A DNA stretch of 13,383 nucleotides from Victivallales bacterium. Lineage in GTDB: Bacteria; Verrucomicrobiota; Lentisphaeria; Oligosphaerales; Oligosphaeraceae. The notes under the pieces are model-generated. The model did not search any database. It worked only from the letters and a program-made list of their open reading frames with translations, and had not been told where the DNA came from. This document shows, one piece after another, positions 1 to 6,585 of the stretch. The stretch covers positions 1-13,383 of the forward strand of contig JAFTAC010000385.1 of the NCBI GenBank assembly GCA_017458805.1, read 5' to 3'. The first letter of the stretch is position 1. Each line of letters begins with the position of its first letter. A program made the position numbers and the translations under genes.

Positions 1-136
1 ACCCACCCCGCACCCCCCGCCCGGCCACCCTTACTTTACTTACGCGAAGGGCTGATTTCAAGCGGGAAAACAGCAATTCAAAGACGATTGTGAAACGCTA
101 TATATTTTTATAGAAAGCATATGCCTGCATATATAA

Positions 137-180
137 TTCATCTGTGCAATTGGAGCAAGTGCTTGAATTGCACAGATGAA
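137..180 (-). terminator. 15-bp perfect stem-loop downstream of the ATPase gene
   Basis: Positions 137-151 are perfectly complementary to 166-180 (15 bp), around a 14-nt loop at 152-165. The structure lies about 30 bp beyond the stop codon of the minus-strand ATPase gene. In that direction the stem is followed by an AT-rich run (TTATATAT) rather than a clean T tract, so it is an imperfect intrinsic terminator or an mRNA 3'-end stabiliser. The rest of 1-209 holds a C-rich stretch at 1-30 and AT-rich sequence; I see no gene there. Confidence 0.5.
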
Positions 181-209
181 AAGACATAAAAAAGTGTGTT
201 GTGCCTCTG

Positions 210-1631
210 TCAGACCTCTGCAAAAAGGTCATTCAGTGTTACAACGGACTGGAAAACGCTGGAGTGCAGATTGTTCTTCACACCATTGGTCGTGACAAGC
301 GTCAAGTGGACAGCCTGTCGCGGCCTGGCATGCTGAATGAACAGCTCCTCCTTGCGTAGGACATCCTTTTCCACATCCTTACTCACAACAAACTCCGTTC
401 TGGAGTATTTCATCTCGCAGATGTTGATAATCTGGTCCTGCCTCTCGATAAGCAGGTCAATTTGCGCACCCTTCTCTTCAGCATCTCCTTTGACAGCCCA
501 TGATGAGACGCTTGTGCTGACACCAGCAATGCCGAGTGCCTTTTTTATCTGTGGGAGATGAAGCAGGCAAACCTGCTCGAAGGCAATCCCAATCCAGGTG
601 TGGTATGCAGGGGAGTTCAGCATGTTCTGCCAGGCTCCGCCACCGCTTATCCTGTTGTTTTTCATAAATCTGTAATAAAAAAGCGTGAATGGGTCCTCGA
701 GCTGGTAGAGTCCATCCTTTTGCTTCTTGCCTATTGCCCGATAATAGCGGATGAATCCGCAGTGCTCCAATGCCTCCAAGACCTTTGTAAGACGGCCATT
801 CTCGCAAAGGCCAGTCGCCTTGAGCAGCTCCTTCTTGCCCAAACCGCAAAGCCTTCCGGCCAGTGCCGTCACAATCGCCAAATAGGGCTCTGGCTGCCGA
901 AAGAGCGAGGCATAAAGGGCATTGAACTCATAATGCAGTTCACCGTTTTCCCTGAAGAAAAGCCTGTCAATCGCCTGTGATACGCTTTCCCCCCTCTCGA
1001 TGAAGCTCCAATAGTGCGGTATTCCCCCCATGACCATATAGCACTCAAGCACCTGCATCCGATTCCACCCCAGCTTCTTCTTTTCCGCATATATTCCGCA
1101 TTCATGAAGGCTGAATGGAAGCAACTGCAAGCTGCGCGTAATTCGGTTATGGAGACCACCGTAGTTTTTGATGATTTTCTCTATAATCCATGAAGTGGCC
1201 GAACCGCAGACGACAAGCACAATATCGGAACGAGCCGCACACCATCCGTTCCAGAAATGGTCCAATGCGCTTACAAATTCCGAGCGTGGGGTGTCCATCC
1301 ACGGCAGTTCATCCAAAAACACCACCTTCTTCCCTGCATGGCATGTAGCCAGGAAACGCTCCAGCAAGTGAAACGCCGAATACCAATCCTTCGCCATGCA
1401 TTTCTCGCGGCACCCTGCCTGCTGGAGTGACATGCAAAACTCCCTGATCTGGTGCTTCATGTCCCCAGACGCCAACCCCGTGTGCTGGAAAACAATCTGA
1501 TTTGCATAGGTTTTACGCACCAAAAACGTCTTGCCAACACGACGCCTACCATAAACGGCTATGAACTCGGAATTGTCGTTCTCCAACGCCGACAACAACC
1601 TGCGCTGCTCATTCTCACGCCCTATGAACAT
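210..1631 (-). CDS. AAA ATPase with DUF234 (PD-(D/E)XK-like) C-terminal domain
   Basis: This 473-residue protein belongs to the archaeal-type AAA ATPase/DUF234 family, which is common in anaerobic gut bacteria and archaea and usually has no assigned function. Walker A is GRRRVGKT at residues 28-35. Walker B is VVFLDE at 103-108, with D107 and E108 as the expected Mg2+/water-activating pair. The middle is a helical, winged-helix-like region ending near FYYRFMKNN. The C-terminal part has a hydrophobic strand with D392, then 13 residues, then E406-x-K408, matching the D...ExK core of restriction-endonuclease-like folds, as is known for DUF234. There is no signal peptide or membrane segment, so it is probably cytosolic. 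The length is normal for the family and the ORF is intact. The ATG at 1631 is preceded by a GGGG-containing stretch about 7 nt upstream. No partner gene adjoins it: the next gene upstream is separated by repeat copy A. Family confidence is high; the biological role is unknown. Confidence 0.9.
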   Translation of the reverse strand: MFIGRENEQRRLLSALENDNSEFIAVYGRRRVGKTFLVRKTYANQIVFQHTGLASGDMKHQIREFCMSLQQAGCREKCMAKDWYSAFHLLERFLATCHAGKKVVFLDELPWMDTPRSEFVSALDHFWNGWCAARSDIVLVVCGSATSWIIEKIIKNYGGLHNRITRSLQLLPFSLHECGIYAEKKKLGWNRMQVLECYMVMGGIPHYWSFIERGESVSQAIDRLFFRENGELHYEFNALYASLFRQPEPYLAIVTALAGRLCGLGKKELLKATGLCENGRLTKVLEALEHCGFIRYYRAIGKKQKDGLYQLEDPFTLFYYRFMKNNRISGGGAWQNMLNSPAYHTWIGIAFEQVCLLHLPQIKKALGIAGVSTSVSSWAVKGDAEEKGAQIDLLIERQDQIINICEMKYSRTEFVVSKDVEKDVLRKEELFIQHARPRQAVHLTLVTTNGVKNNLHSSVFQSVVTLNDLFAEV

Positions 1632-1654
1632 GCTTTTGCCCCGTTATTGCTCAC

Positions 1655-1671
1655 TAGTGTTTTTCACACTA
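1655..1671 (-). other. Small hairpin in the ATPase gene leader
   Basis: TAGTGT (1655-1660) and ACACTA (1666-1671) form a perfect 6-bp stem with a 5-nt loop. It lies about 25 nt upstream of the ATPase start codon, just outside the presumed ribosome-binding region. It could affect translation of the ATPase mRNA, but a hairpin of this size can occur by chance. Confidence 0.3.
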
Positions 1672-1688
1672 ATATACCTCAACAATAC

Positions 1689-1738
1689 ATTATATCCAGC
1701 TAAAAGTCATTTTTTTTAGTAGATTTAGCTGATTATAA
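1689..1738 (-). promoter_or_regulatory. Dyad with two TATAAT boxes upstream of the ATPase gene
   Basis: Two 15-bp arms at 1690-1704 and 1724-1738 form an inverted repeat with 13 of 15 positions matching, 19 bp apart. On the minus strand each arm overlaps an exact TATAAT (plus-strand ATTATA at 1732-1737 and at 1689-1694). The region lies 60-110 bp upstream of the ATPase start, so it is a good candidate promoter with an overlapping operator-like dyad. I find no convincing -35 hexamer at 16-18 bp from either box. Any regulator is unknown and is not encoded nearby. Confidence 0.4.
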
Positions 1739-1808
1739 CCACTTTCAAATCCTTGTTTCTTGTTCAAAGCAGGCTTTTGCGTGCAAAAAACGCTAGTTTT
1801 TTCCATTA

Positions 1809-1996
1809 GCTATGTTCCCCCAAGGGTAGGTAAGGCAACGTTTTTTGTTGCGCCCTAGCGGGCGCGTATATTTGGGGGCAAACCTACCCAATGCCACGCG
1901 CCCTTTCGGGCGCTTGCATTGGGCTACGATTGTTGCGCACGATCGTGCGCTGGCCGCTTCGCGGCCTCCGAAAACAACCCTCGTGGGGAACAGAGC
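1809..1996 (-). repeat. Hairpin-rich ~190-bp dispersed repeat, copy A
   Basis: This sequence closely matches copy B (9080-9270) when read on the minus strand. In sense order it holds GGCCGC-GAA-GCGGCC (1966-1952), GCGCAC-GATC-GTGCGC (1950-1935), a long stem CCCAATGC/GCATTGGG (1923-1916 with 1894-1887) enclosing GCGCCC-GAAA-GGGCGC (1913-1898), and GCGCCC-GCTA-GGGCGC (1865-1850), followed by a conserved AACAAAAAACGTTGCC tail. The ends are imperfect inverted repeats: TGTTCCCCCAAGGGT at 1813-1827, and the complement of 1977-1992. The 11-bp word TTTCCATTAGC lies just outside both ends (1800-1810 and 1998-2008), as a target-site duplication would. The element carries no convincing gene. It begins within about 15 bp of the stop codon of the DUF6259-type gene and could act as its 3' end. 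A MITE-like element or a structured RNA are the main readings. Confidence 0.8.
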
Positions 1997-2008
1997 GTTT
2001 CCATTAGC

Positions 2009-3994
2009 CTATTCAACGAAGTCCAGCTTGATTGCTGAAAGCGGTGGCAGGCGAACTGATTTGCCGTCCACTTTGACGGTTTGCGGCTGTGGGAGGAAAT
2101 TGACCAGGAAGGTCGCTTTCCTTCCATCGGGGGCCTCCCAGCTGGAATAGAACACACTGGGGTATTCACGCACCTCACCGTTGCTCAAATGCAGCTGCCA
2201 CGTGCCAGATGTGATTTCGTGCAGTGGCTTGTGCATTTTGCCATGGCGCAGGAACTCAGGATACTTCCTGCGCATGGTGTTCAAGTTCTTCAGCAAACAC
2301 AAAATAGGTTCTTGTTCTGGAGGACGCGCATTTCCATCGGCCGCCCCCCAACTAATCAAGCCGTTTTCCCGCAGGGGTACCGTCAGCATATCGCCTGCAT
2401 GGAAGGCGTATCCCAGACGCCACAAAAAGTTGTGCGGACACTTTTCCACGGCCAGTTTTGAAGGGAACTGGCATTGATTGCCCATGAAGTTATTGGTGTA
2501 TTCGTGGAAGACATATTGATAGAGCGGCACGGGGGTTCCCAGGTTGATTACGAACTGCGGTCGCAAGTCGTTGATTGGCAAGCCTTCGATGAAAGGTTCG
2601 GCGGCGGCGCATTCTGTCCCGATCAGCATGTTCTTGCCCAAGGCGCGGATATCCTCCTGCATCTCCGCAAGCAGACTCGTCATAGCCTTGGTATTGACAG
2701 CGGAGGGATGCGGAAGATGATGATGGTCGTGAGAAAAACAACACCGCGCCCCGCCCCCGAGGTCCTGGTCGAAAAGCTGGTACACATCGATATCGTTGCG
2801 TGCGGCGGCACGGATCTGCTCACGCAGCACTTCACGACCGAATGATTCGGTCAGACACAGGTGATACCCCATGCGGATTCTGCGCGAGAAGAAACGTTTT
2901 GGTTTGCCGTTGGTGCCGCACACCATGAAACGAGCCAGCTTTTTCCTGCGGTATTCCGCGACGCCAGAATAGCCGTTGGTCGTGCTGCGCTGCGTCCATG
3001 CGGCTCCAGAGCCATAGATGCCGATATGATGTCCCTGCCGATGCAAGGGTTCGGTCAATTCCGCCATTGCTTTCTCGCCTCCCATAGGGGGCCAGACGTA
3101 TGGGGGAAGCCAGGGACCGTGCTGGTCGGCGCGCATCAGCATCACCAGCAGTTTGCTGTCCACTGCCTTGGCCAGACGTTCCGCATGGGGAAGGATGTTG
3201 GAGTATGGGAAATACTCGTTGGCTCCGTCGGCTATCTCCGCTCCGCCCCGCACTGTCACGATCATCGTCACAGGAGACTCGTCCAGCCACTTCGGCAGCA
3301 TCGGGTTCTTGGGCATGGGGCGGTAGGACTCAATCCAGTCGCGGTAAATCTCCGCAGCATCCATCCAGTCCCCCTCAAAGCCAGTCAGCATATACTCGAA
3401 CTCAGGATTGCCGAAGGTTTCAATTGCCAGGCGCAAATTGCCGTGGTTGTCCGCGAAAAACTCTGGCATTTTGGGGCCGTGCTGTTTGTCCAGCGCGGCA
3501 AAGAAAACACCGCCTCCCGCCAGCAGATGGGCGATGAACTGCATTTGGCAGCGCCCTGGATAGATATGGATATATTGCTCTGGTTTGAAATGCATGATGC
3601 GGTTGTGCGCGTCATCGGAGAGCACCCCCTCGCTGTACGGTGATAAAACCTTCCCGTTATCAGCACAGACAATCACCAGCGGGTCGAGCAGACGTACCGA
3701 CATGTTTTCAAAGACATAGCGGAAATAGAATCGCCCGTTTCGGCAACGGATGCGAAGACGGACGCACCATTCGGGGTGGCCTGGATACGCGCCATAGCAG
3801 AACTCGTTGTCTTCAAAGACAAACGAAGTGAACTTACGACTATGGACACAGGTTCCATCATCCAGGGTCAGACTGAAAAGCTCCCCTGCTGGTTTCAGAT
3901 GTTCACAATCCCCGCGTAGGAAGGAGTGCAGGGCGCCGTTTCGCCTGGAAAAAGAGAGGCGATTCTTTCCTGATGTCAAAACAATCTCTTTCAT
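2009..3994 (-). CDS. DUF6259-type glycoside-hydrolase-like protein
   Basis: This is a ~661-residue protein (676 from an upstream TTG at 4039). I recognise it as resembling the DUF6259 group of presumed carbohydrate-active enzymes. An N-terminal beta-rich part of about 230 residues ends near FEGDWMDAAEIYRDWIESYRPMP. It is followed by what looks like a TIM barrel and a short beta-sandwich tail that ends in SVRLPPLSAIKLDFVE. Acidic residues at the ends of predicted strands are plausible catalytic candidates: the aspartates of VYQLFDQDLGGG around residues 405-412, and the glutamate of IGTECAAAEPF around residue 460. This assignment is inference. There is no signal peptide, so it probably acts in the cytoplasm on oligosaccharides already taken up. 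I prefer the ATG at 3994 (MKEIVLTSG...) because it starts the compact domain. The TTG at 4039 is only 4 bp past a small upstream ORF and could be used by translational coupling. Repeat copy A follows directly after the TAG stop. Confidence 0.8.
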   Translation of the reverse strand: MKEIVLTSGKNRLSFSRRNGALHSFLRGDCEHLKPAGELFSLTLDDGTCVHSRKFTSFVFEDNEFCYGAYPGHPEWCVRLRIRCRNGRFYFRYVFENMSVRLLDPLVIVCADNGKVLSPYSEGVLSDDAHNRIMHFKPEQYIHIYPGRCQMQFIAHLLAGGGVFFAALDKQHGPKMPEFFADNHGNLRLAIETFGNPEFEYMLTGFEGDWMDAAEIYRDWIESYRPMPKNPMLPKWLDESPVTMIVTVRGGAEIADGANEYFPYSNILPHAERLAKAVDSKLLVMLMRADQHGPWLPPYVWPPMGGEKAMAELTEPLHRQGHHIGIYGSGAAWTQRSTTNGYSGVAEYRRKKLARFMVCGTNGKPKRFFSRRIRMGYHLCLTESFGREVLREQIRAAARNDIDVYQLFDQDLGGGARCCFSHDHHHLPHPSAVNTKAMTSLLAEMQEDIRALGKNMLIGTECAAAEPFIEGLPINDLRPQFVINLGTPVPLYQYVFHEYTNNFMGNQCQFPSKLAVEKCPHNFLWRLGYAFHAGDMLTVPLRENGLISWGAADGNARPPEQEPILCLLKNLNTMRRKYPEFLRHGKMHKPLHEITSGTWQLHLSNGEVREYPSVFYSSWEAPDGRKATFLVNFLPQPQTVKVDGKSVRLPPLSAIKLDFVE

Positions 3995-4043
3995 AGAACT
4001 GTAGAACTGTGAATATTGGTTAATTTGTCTGAAATACAATCAG

Positions 4044-4229
4044 CTAATTACCTGGCACCCAGACGGGAACGCCGCTGTCTGGCGTCCAGCCTTCCCACGA
4101 TTCGGCAGAGTGGCGACGGCTTTCAGGCGCAATCTGCTTGACTGGCGACGGCTGCATCCCCATGACAATGGCGAATAGGGTGTCGCGGCGTTGGAAAACA
4201 CCAGAATGTGTGTGCAATTTGTTATCCAT
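4044..4229 (-). CDS. Doubtful small ORF (61 aa) upstream of the DUF6259-type gene
   Basis: An ATG at 4229 opens a 61-codon frame, MDNKLHTHSGVFQRRDT... to ...SGVPVWVPGN. Its TAG stop lies 4 bp before a possible TTG start of the DUF6259-type gene. The spacing would suit an operon, but I recognise no domain and see no clear ribosome-binding site. An 11-bp direct repeat, TGGCGACGGCT (4111-4121 and 4143-4153), lies inside with a 32-bp offset that is not a multiple of three, so it is not a protein-level repeat. It could equally be non-coding leader or a decayed gene end. Confidence 0.2.
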   Translation of the reverse strand: MDNKLHTHSGVFQRRDTLFAIVMGMQPSPVKQIAPESRRHSAESWEGWTPDSGVPVWVPGN

Positions 4230-4248
4230 ATGCGGTAACAAGTGTTAA

Positions 4249-4473
4249 TATATCTTCAATCTGCATTATAGCCAGCGATATTATGTTGATTTAGGTTATT
4301 GTGCGGAATATGTTGATGACAACAATGGAATTGGCTTTGAGGCCAGCTTCACAAACCCAGTTGCCATCAACAAAATCCGCACATTCCCTTCAATTTCCAG
4401 GCCATAATTAGCGTTTATTATTGACTATACTGGAAAAGAAGAGTATGAAGAATTAGCTGAGCACCACTCTTAG
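4249..4473 (+). pseudogene. Decayed coding remnant of unknown family
   Basis: Read in one plus-strand frame, 4249-4473 gives a natural-looking protein of about 75 codons interrupted by one TAA (4405-4407). It includes YYVDLGYCAEYVDDNNG, then GIGFEASFTNPVAINKIR, and, after the stop, AFIIDYTGKEEYEELAEHHS and a TAG at 4471-4473. The frame is closed upstream by TAA at 4246-4248 and no ATG opens it. The composition on both sides of the stop is protein-like (acidic and aromatic residues alternating with hydrophobics), so a broken gene end is the best reading. The VDLG...INKIR pattern faintly recalls a discoidin-like sugar-binding domain, but I cannot assign it. It is AT-richer than the neighbouring genes. 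The same bases also form an inverted repeat (4301-4382), so a structured non-coding region remains possible. Confidence 0.35.
4421..4449 (+). promoter_or_regulatory. Candidate promoter of the MATE gene
   Basis: TTGACT (4421-4426) and TATGAA (4444-4449) are separated by exactly 17 bp and match the sigma-70 -35 and -10 consensus at 5 of 6 and 4 of 6 positions. The start codon of the exporter gene is 38 bp beyond the -10 box. The match lies inside the coding-like remnant, so it may be chance. Confidence 0.35.
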
Positions 4474-4486
4474 GCGGAAATAGGTC

Positions 4487-5845
4487 ATGACAAGACTGCA
4501 AGGCATATCGATGACAGAGGGAACGCCGTGGCGTCATACGCTGCGCTTTGCGCTTCCCGTGCTGGCAGGTTCCCTCCTGCAGCAGCTCTACAACACGGCT
4601 GATATGATTATCGTGGGGCGCTTCGCAGGCGAGGCCTCGCTGTCAGCCGTGGGAACGACAGGGAGCTTCGTGTTCCTCTTCCTGGCGGTGGCCCTGGGCA
4701 TTTCGGCAGGCAACGGGGTGGTTGTCTCACAACGCTTTGGTGCGGGCGATGAACAGGGGACCCGCGCCAATGCATCGCTGGGAATACTGCTGATGGGAGC
4801 CCTGTCGCTTATAGCAACAGTGCTTGGGCTTGCGGTATCGCGTCCAGCCTGTACGCACTTGATTTCCGTCCCCACGGAGATTCTTGAAGAGACGCTGCTC
4901 TATTTCCGCATCTACGCCCTTGGACTTCTCTTCCAGTACGGCTACAATGCGGTCGCAGCCATCCTTCGGGCAGTTGGCGACAGCGCGGCGACGCTCTATT
5001 TCCTGCTGATATCCTCCGTGCTGAACATCGTGCTTGACATACTGTTCGTTGCAACCTTCCACTGGGGCGTGGCGGGAGCCGCCGTCGCCACCGACATCGC
5101 CCAGCTCGGCTCGTTTGCAGCAGCGTACCTCTACATGCACCGCAAATATCCCATGTTCCGCTTCCGCTTGTCGGATTTTCGATGGGACGGGGGAATGGCC
5201 CGCGAAACGGTGCGGGTAGGACTTCCCATCGTGCTGCAGCTCTCCGTCGTCGCCTTCGGGCTGACGTTCATCCAGCGTGCCGTCAACGGTTTCGGCACGG
5301 CGATGACCGCATCGTTCACTGTCGGCCATCGCATGGAGATGTACCTGAACCTGCCTTGCCACGCCTTCCAGACCACGCTGGCCACCTACACGGGGCAAAA
5401 CTACGGTGCAAGGAAACTATCCCGTATCCGCATCGGCACACGACAGACTCTCCTAATGTCCCTGATGCTGACGCTGTTCATATCGGCTCTGGTATGGACA
5501 TTTGCAGAGGAGATTGTGGCGATTTGCGGTCTGGGAGGCGAGGCAGGGGGCTATTGTCTGCGGCATCTTAGCGCCGTAGCCCTCATCAACATCGTGCTCT
5601 CCGTCTATATCCCGCTTTTCGGCGTCTTCCAGGGGACGGGGCACAGCGGTGTCCCCGCCATCGTGGCCATCGGCGCTCTGGGGATGCGCGTTCTGGTTAC
5701 CTACCTCTTCCGCTACAGCACGTTCCTCGGAAGCTCTGTCATCTGGTGGAATGGCATCTTCGGCTTCGGAACTGGCTTCCTGATTTCCTGGACATACTAT
5801 CTCGCAGGACATTGGATGCAACAGAAGCCACCCAAAGGAAACTAG
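4487..5845 (+). CDS. MATE-family multidrug/toxin exporter
   Basis: This is an intact 452-residue inner-membrane protein with two homologous MatE halves and about twelve hydrophobic segments. It is a cation-coupled antiporter that exports drugs, toxins or metabolites. The family signature near the N-terminus is clear: FALPVLAGSLLQQLYNTADMIIVGRFAG (residues about 20-47), followed by GISAGNGVVVSQRFGAGD. The second half starts with GLPIVLQLSVVAFGLTF and includes the typical MEMYLNLPCHAFQTTLATYTGQNYGA. The sequence is of the MepA/DinF-like kind rather than NorM, but the substrate cannot be predicted. The ATG at 4487 has AGG about 4 nt upstream, and an internal ATG at 4511 (MTEGTPWRH) is preceded by AAGG and could also serve. 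It stands alone: 223 bp separate it from the next gene, and nothing in its neighbours hints at the exported compound. Confidence 0.95.
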   Translation: MTRLQGISMTEGTPWRHTLRFALPVLAGSLLQQLYNTADMIIVGRFAGEASLSAVGTTGSFVFLFLAVALGISAGNGVVVSQRFGAGDEQGTRANASLGILLMGALSLIATVLGLAVSRPACTHLISVPTEILEETLLYFRIYALGLLFQYGYNAVAAILRAVGDSAATLYFLLISSVLNIVLDILFVATFHWGVAGAAVATDIAQLGSFAAAYLYMHRKYPMFRFRLSDFRWDGGMARETVRVGLPIVLQLSVVAFGLTFIQRAVNGFGTAMTASFTVGHRMEMYLNLPCHAFQTTLATYTGQNYGARKLSRIRIGTRQTLLMSLMLTLFISALVWTFAEEIVAICGLGGEAGGYCLRHLSAVALINIVLSVYIPLFGVFQGTGHSGVPAIVAIGALGMRVLVTYLFRYSTFLGSSVIWWNGIFGFGTGFLISWTYYLAGHWMQQKPPKGN

Positions 5846-5848
5846 TCT

Positions 5849-5889
5849 TCCACCGTGCTTCAAACAAAAAATACTTAAGGCATGGTGGA
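5849..5889 (+). terminator. 12-bp stem-loop after the MATE gene
   Basis: TCCACCGTGCTT (5849-5860) pairs with 5878-5889 over 12 positions, including two G-U pairs, around an A-rich loop of 17 nt. It begins 4 bp after the stop codon of the exporter gene. No T tract follows, so it is not a textbook intrinsic terminator; it may work with Rho or protect the mRNA 3' end. Confidence 0.45.
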
Positions 5890-5932
5890 CAAAATAGAAT
5901 AAGCTCAATATATTGTACTGTCAGGATAATAA

Positions 5933-6037
5933 CTCTAGAACCTCTAGAACCTCTAGAACCTCTAGAACCTCTAGAACCTCTAGAACCTCTAGAACCTCTA
6001 GAACCTCTAGAACCTCTAGAACCTCTAGAACCTCTAG
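5933..6037 (+). repeat. Perfect 9-bp tandem array (11.7 copies of CTCTAGAAC)
   Basis: The unit CTCTAGAAC is repeated 11 times without a single change from 5933 to 6031 and is followed by a partial CTCTAG (6032-6037). Each unit contains the palindrome TCTAGA. Because the unit is 9 bp, two plus-strand frames stay open through it (Ser-Arg-Thr and Leu-Glu-Pro repeats), but no known protein uses them here. The array lies 31 bp upstream of the start codon of the flavoprotein gene, in its presumed leader or promoter region. Perfect identity over 105 bp points to recent slippage and probable copy-number variation between strains. Confidence 0.97.
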
Positions 6038-6068
6038 TTTACTACTGCAAACAACCAAAGGAAAGAAC

Positions 6069-6572
6069 ATGAAACGAGCGATTTTAGCGACCATTCTAGT
6101 GGCTGTTCTGGGTGTATGCCAGGCGGCTGAAGCCAACAAAACCAATCCAGAGGAGGAGCGCACGATGTCGATTCAAAAGACCTACCAGTTCATCAAGGAC
6201 GCAAAGACCTATTACCTGGCGACCGTGGAAAAGGACCAGCCCCGCGTGCGCCCCTTCGGGACCATCCACATCTTCGAGGGCAAGCTCTACATCCAGACAG
6301 GCCGCAAGAAGAACGTCGCTCAGCAGCTCCTCGCCAACGGCAAGGCGGAAATCTGCGCCTTCAAGGACGGCAAGTGGATCCGCGTTTCAGGCGTGCTCGT
6401 GGATGACCCGCGACGCGAGGCAAAGGCCTCCATGCTCAGCGAATATGAATCGCTGAAGAAAATCGGCTATTCGGAGGACGACGAGAACACGATGGTGCTC
6501 TACTTCCAGCCAGGCACGGTCACATCGACCATCTACTCTTTCACAAATCCCCCAGAGGTAATGAATTTCTAA
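6069..6572 (+). CDS. Exported pyridoxamine 5'-phosphate oxidase-like flavin-binding protein
   Basis: This is a 167-residue protein. Residues from about 33 onward (MSIQKTYQFIKDAKTYYLATVEKDQPRVRPFGT...) are a full split-barrel domain of the pyridoxamine 5'-phosphate oxidase-like superfamily, ending in the usual TIYSFTNPPEVMNF. These proteins bind FMN or F420-like cofactors; the reaction of this branch is generally unknown and it should not be taken as true PdxH. Relatives I know of start at the MSIQ residue and are cytosolic. Here an extra N-terminus, MKRAILATILVAVLGVCQAAEA, looks like a Sec signal peptide with cleavage after AEA, suggesting export. AAAGGA at 6057-6062 is well placed 6 nt before the ATG at 6069, which supports the longer start over ATG 6166. 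A frame opening at 5913 across the tandem array is in phase but has no sensible protein content. The DUF4838 gene follows after 13 bp, so they are probably co-transcribed. Confidence 0.85.
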   Translation: MKRAILATILVAVLGVCQAAEANKTNPEEERTMSIQKTYQFIKDAKTYYLATVEKDQPRVRPFGTIHIFEGKLYIQTGRKKNVAQQLLANGKAEICAFKDGKWIRVSGVLVDDPRREAKASMLSEYESLKKIGYSEDDENTMVLYFQPGTVTSTIYSFTNPPEVMNF

Positions 6573-6585
6573 CGGTTGTAATAAC

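Noticed and set aside
1..30. C-rich stretch as part of a gene or repeat copy
   Set aside because: It is too short and too near the edge to judge, and shows no match to the hairpin repeat apart from high GC.
1845..2178. Open frames across repeat copy A as genes
   Set aside because: They run through the hairpins and into the antisense of the DUF6259-type gene, and are not conserved in copy B.
4727..5398. 223-codon open frame on the minus strand within the MATE gene
   Set aside because: It is antisense to a well-supported MATE protein and its product is low-complexity without a domain.
5933..6037. CRISPR array
   Set aside because: The 9-bp units abut with no spacers, and there are no cas genes. 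It is a simple tandem repeat.
5913..6068. N-terminal extension of the flavoprotein made of Ser-Arg-Thr repeats
   Set aside because: The frame is open only because the unit is a multiple of three. The extension would bury a good signal peptide, and the ATG at 6069 has its own well-placed ribosome-binding site.
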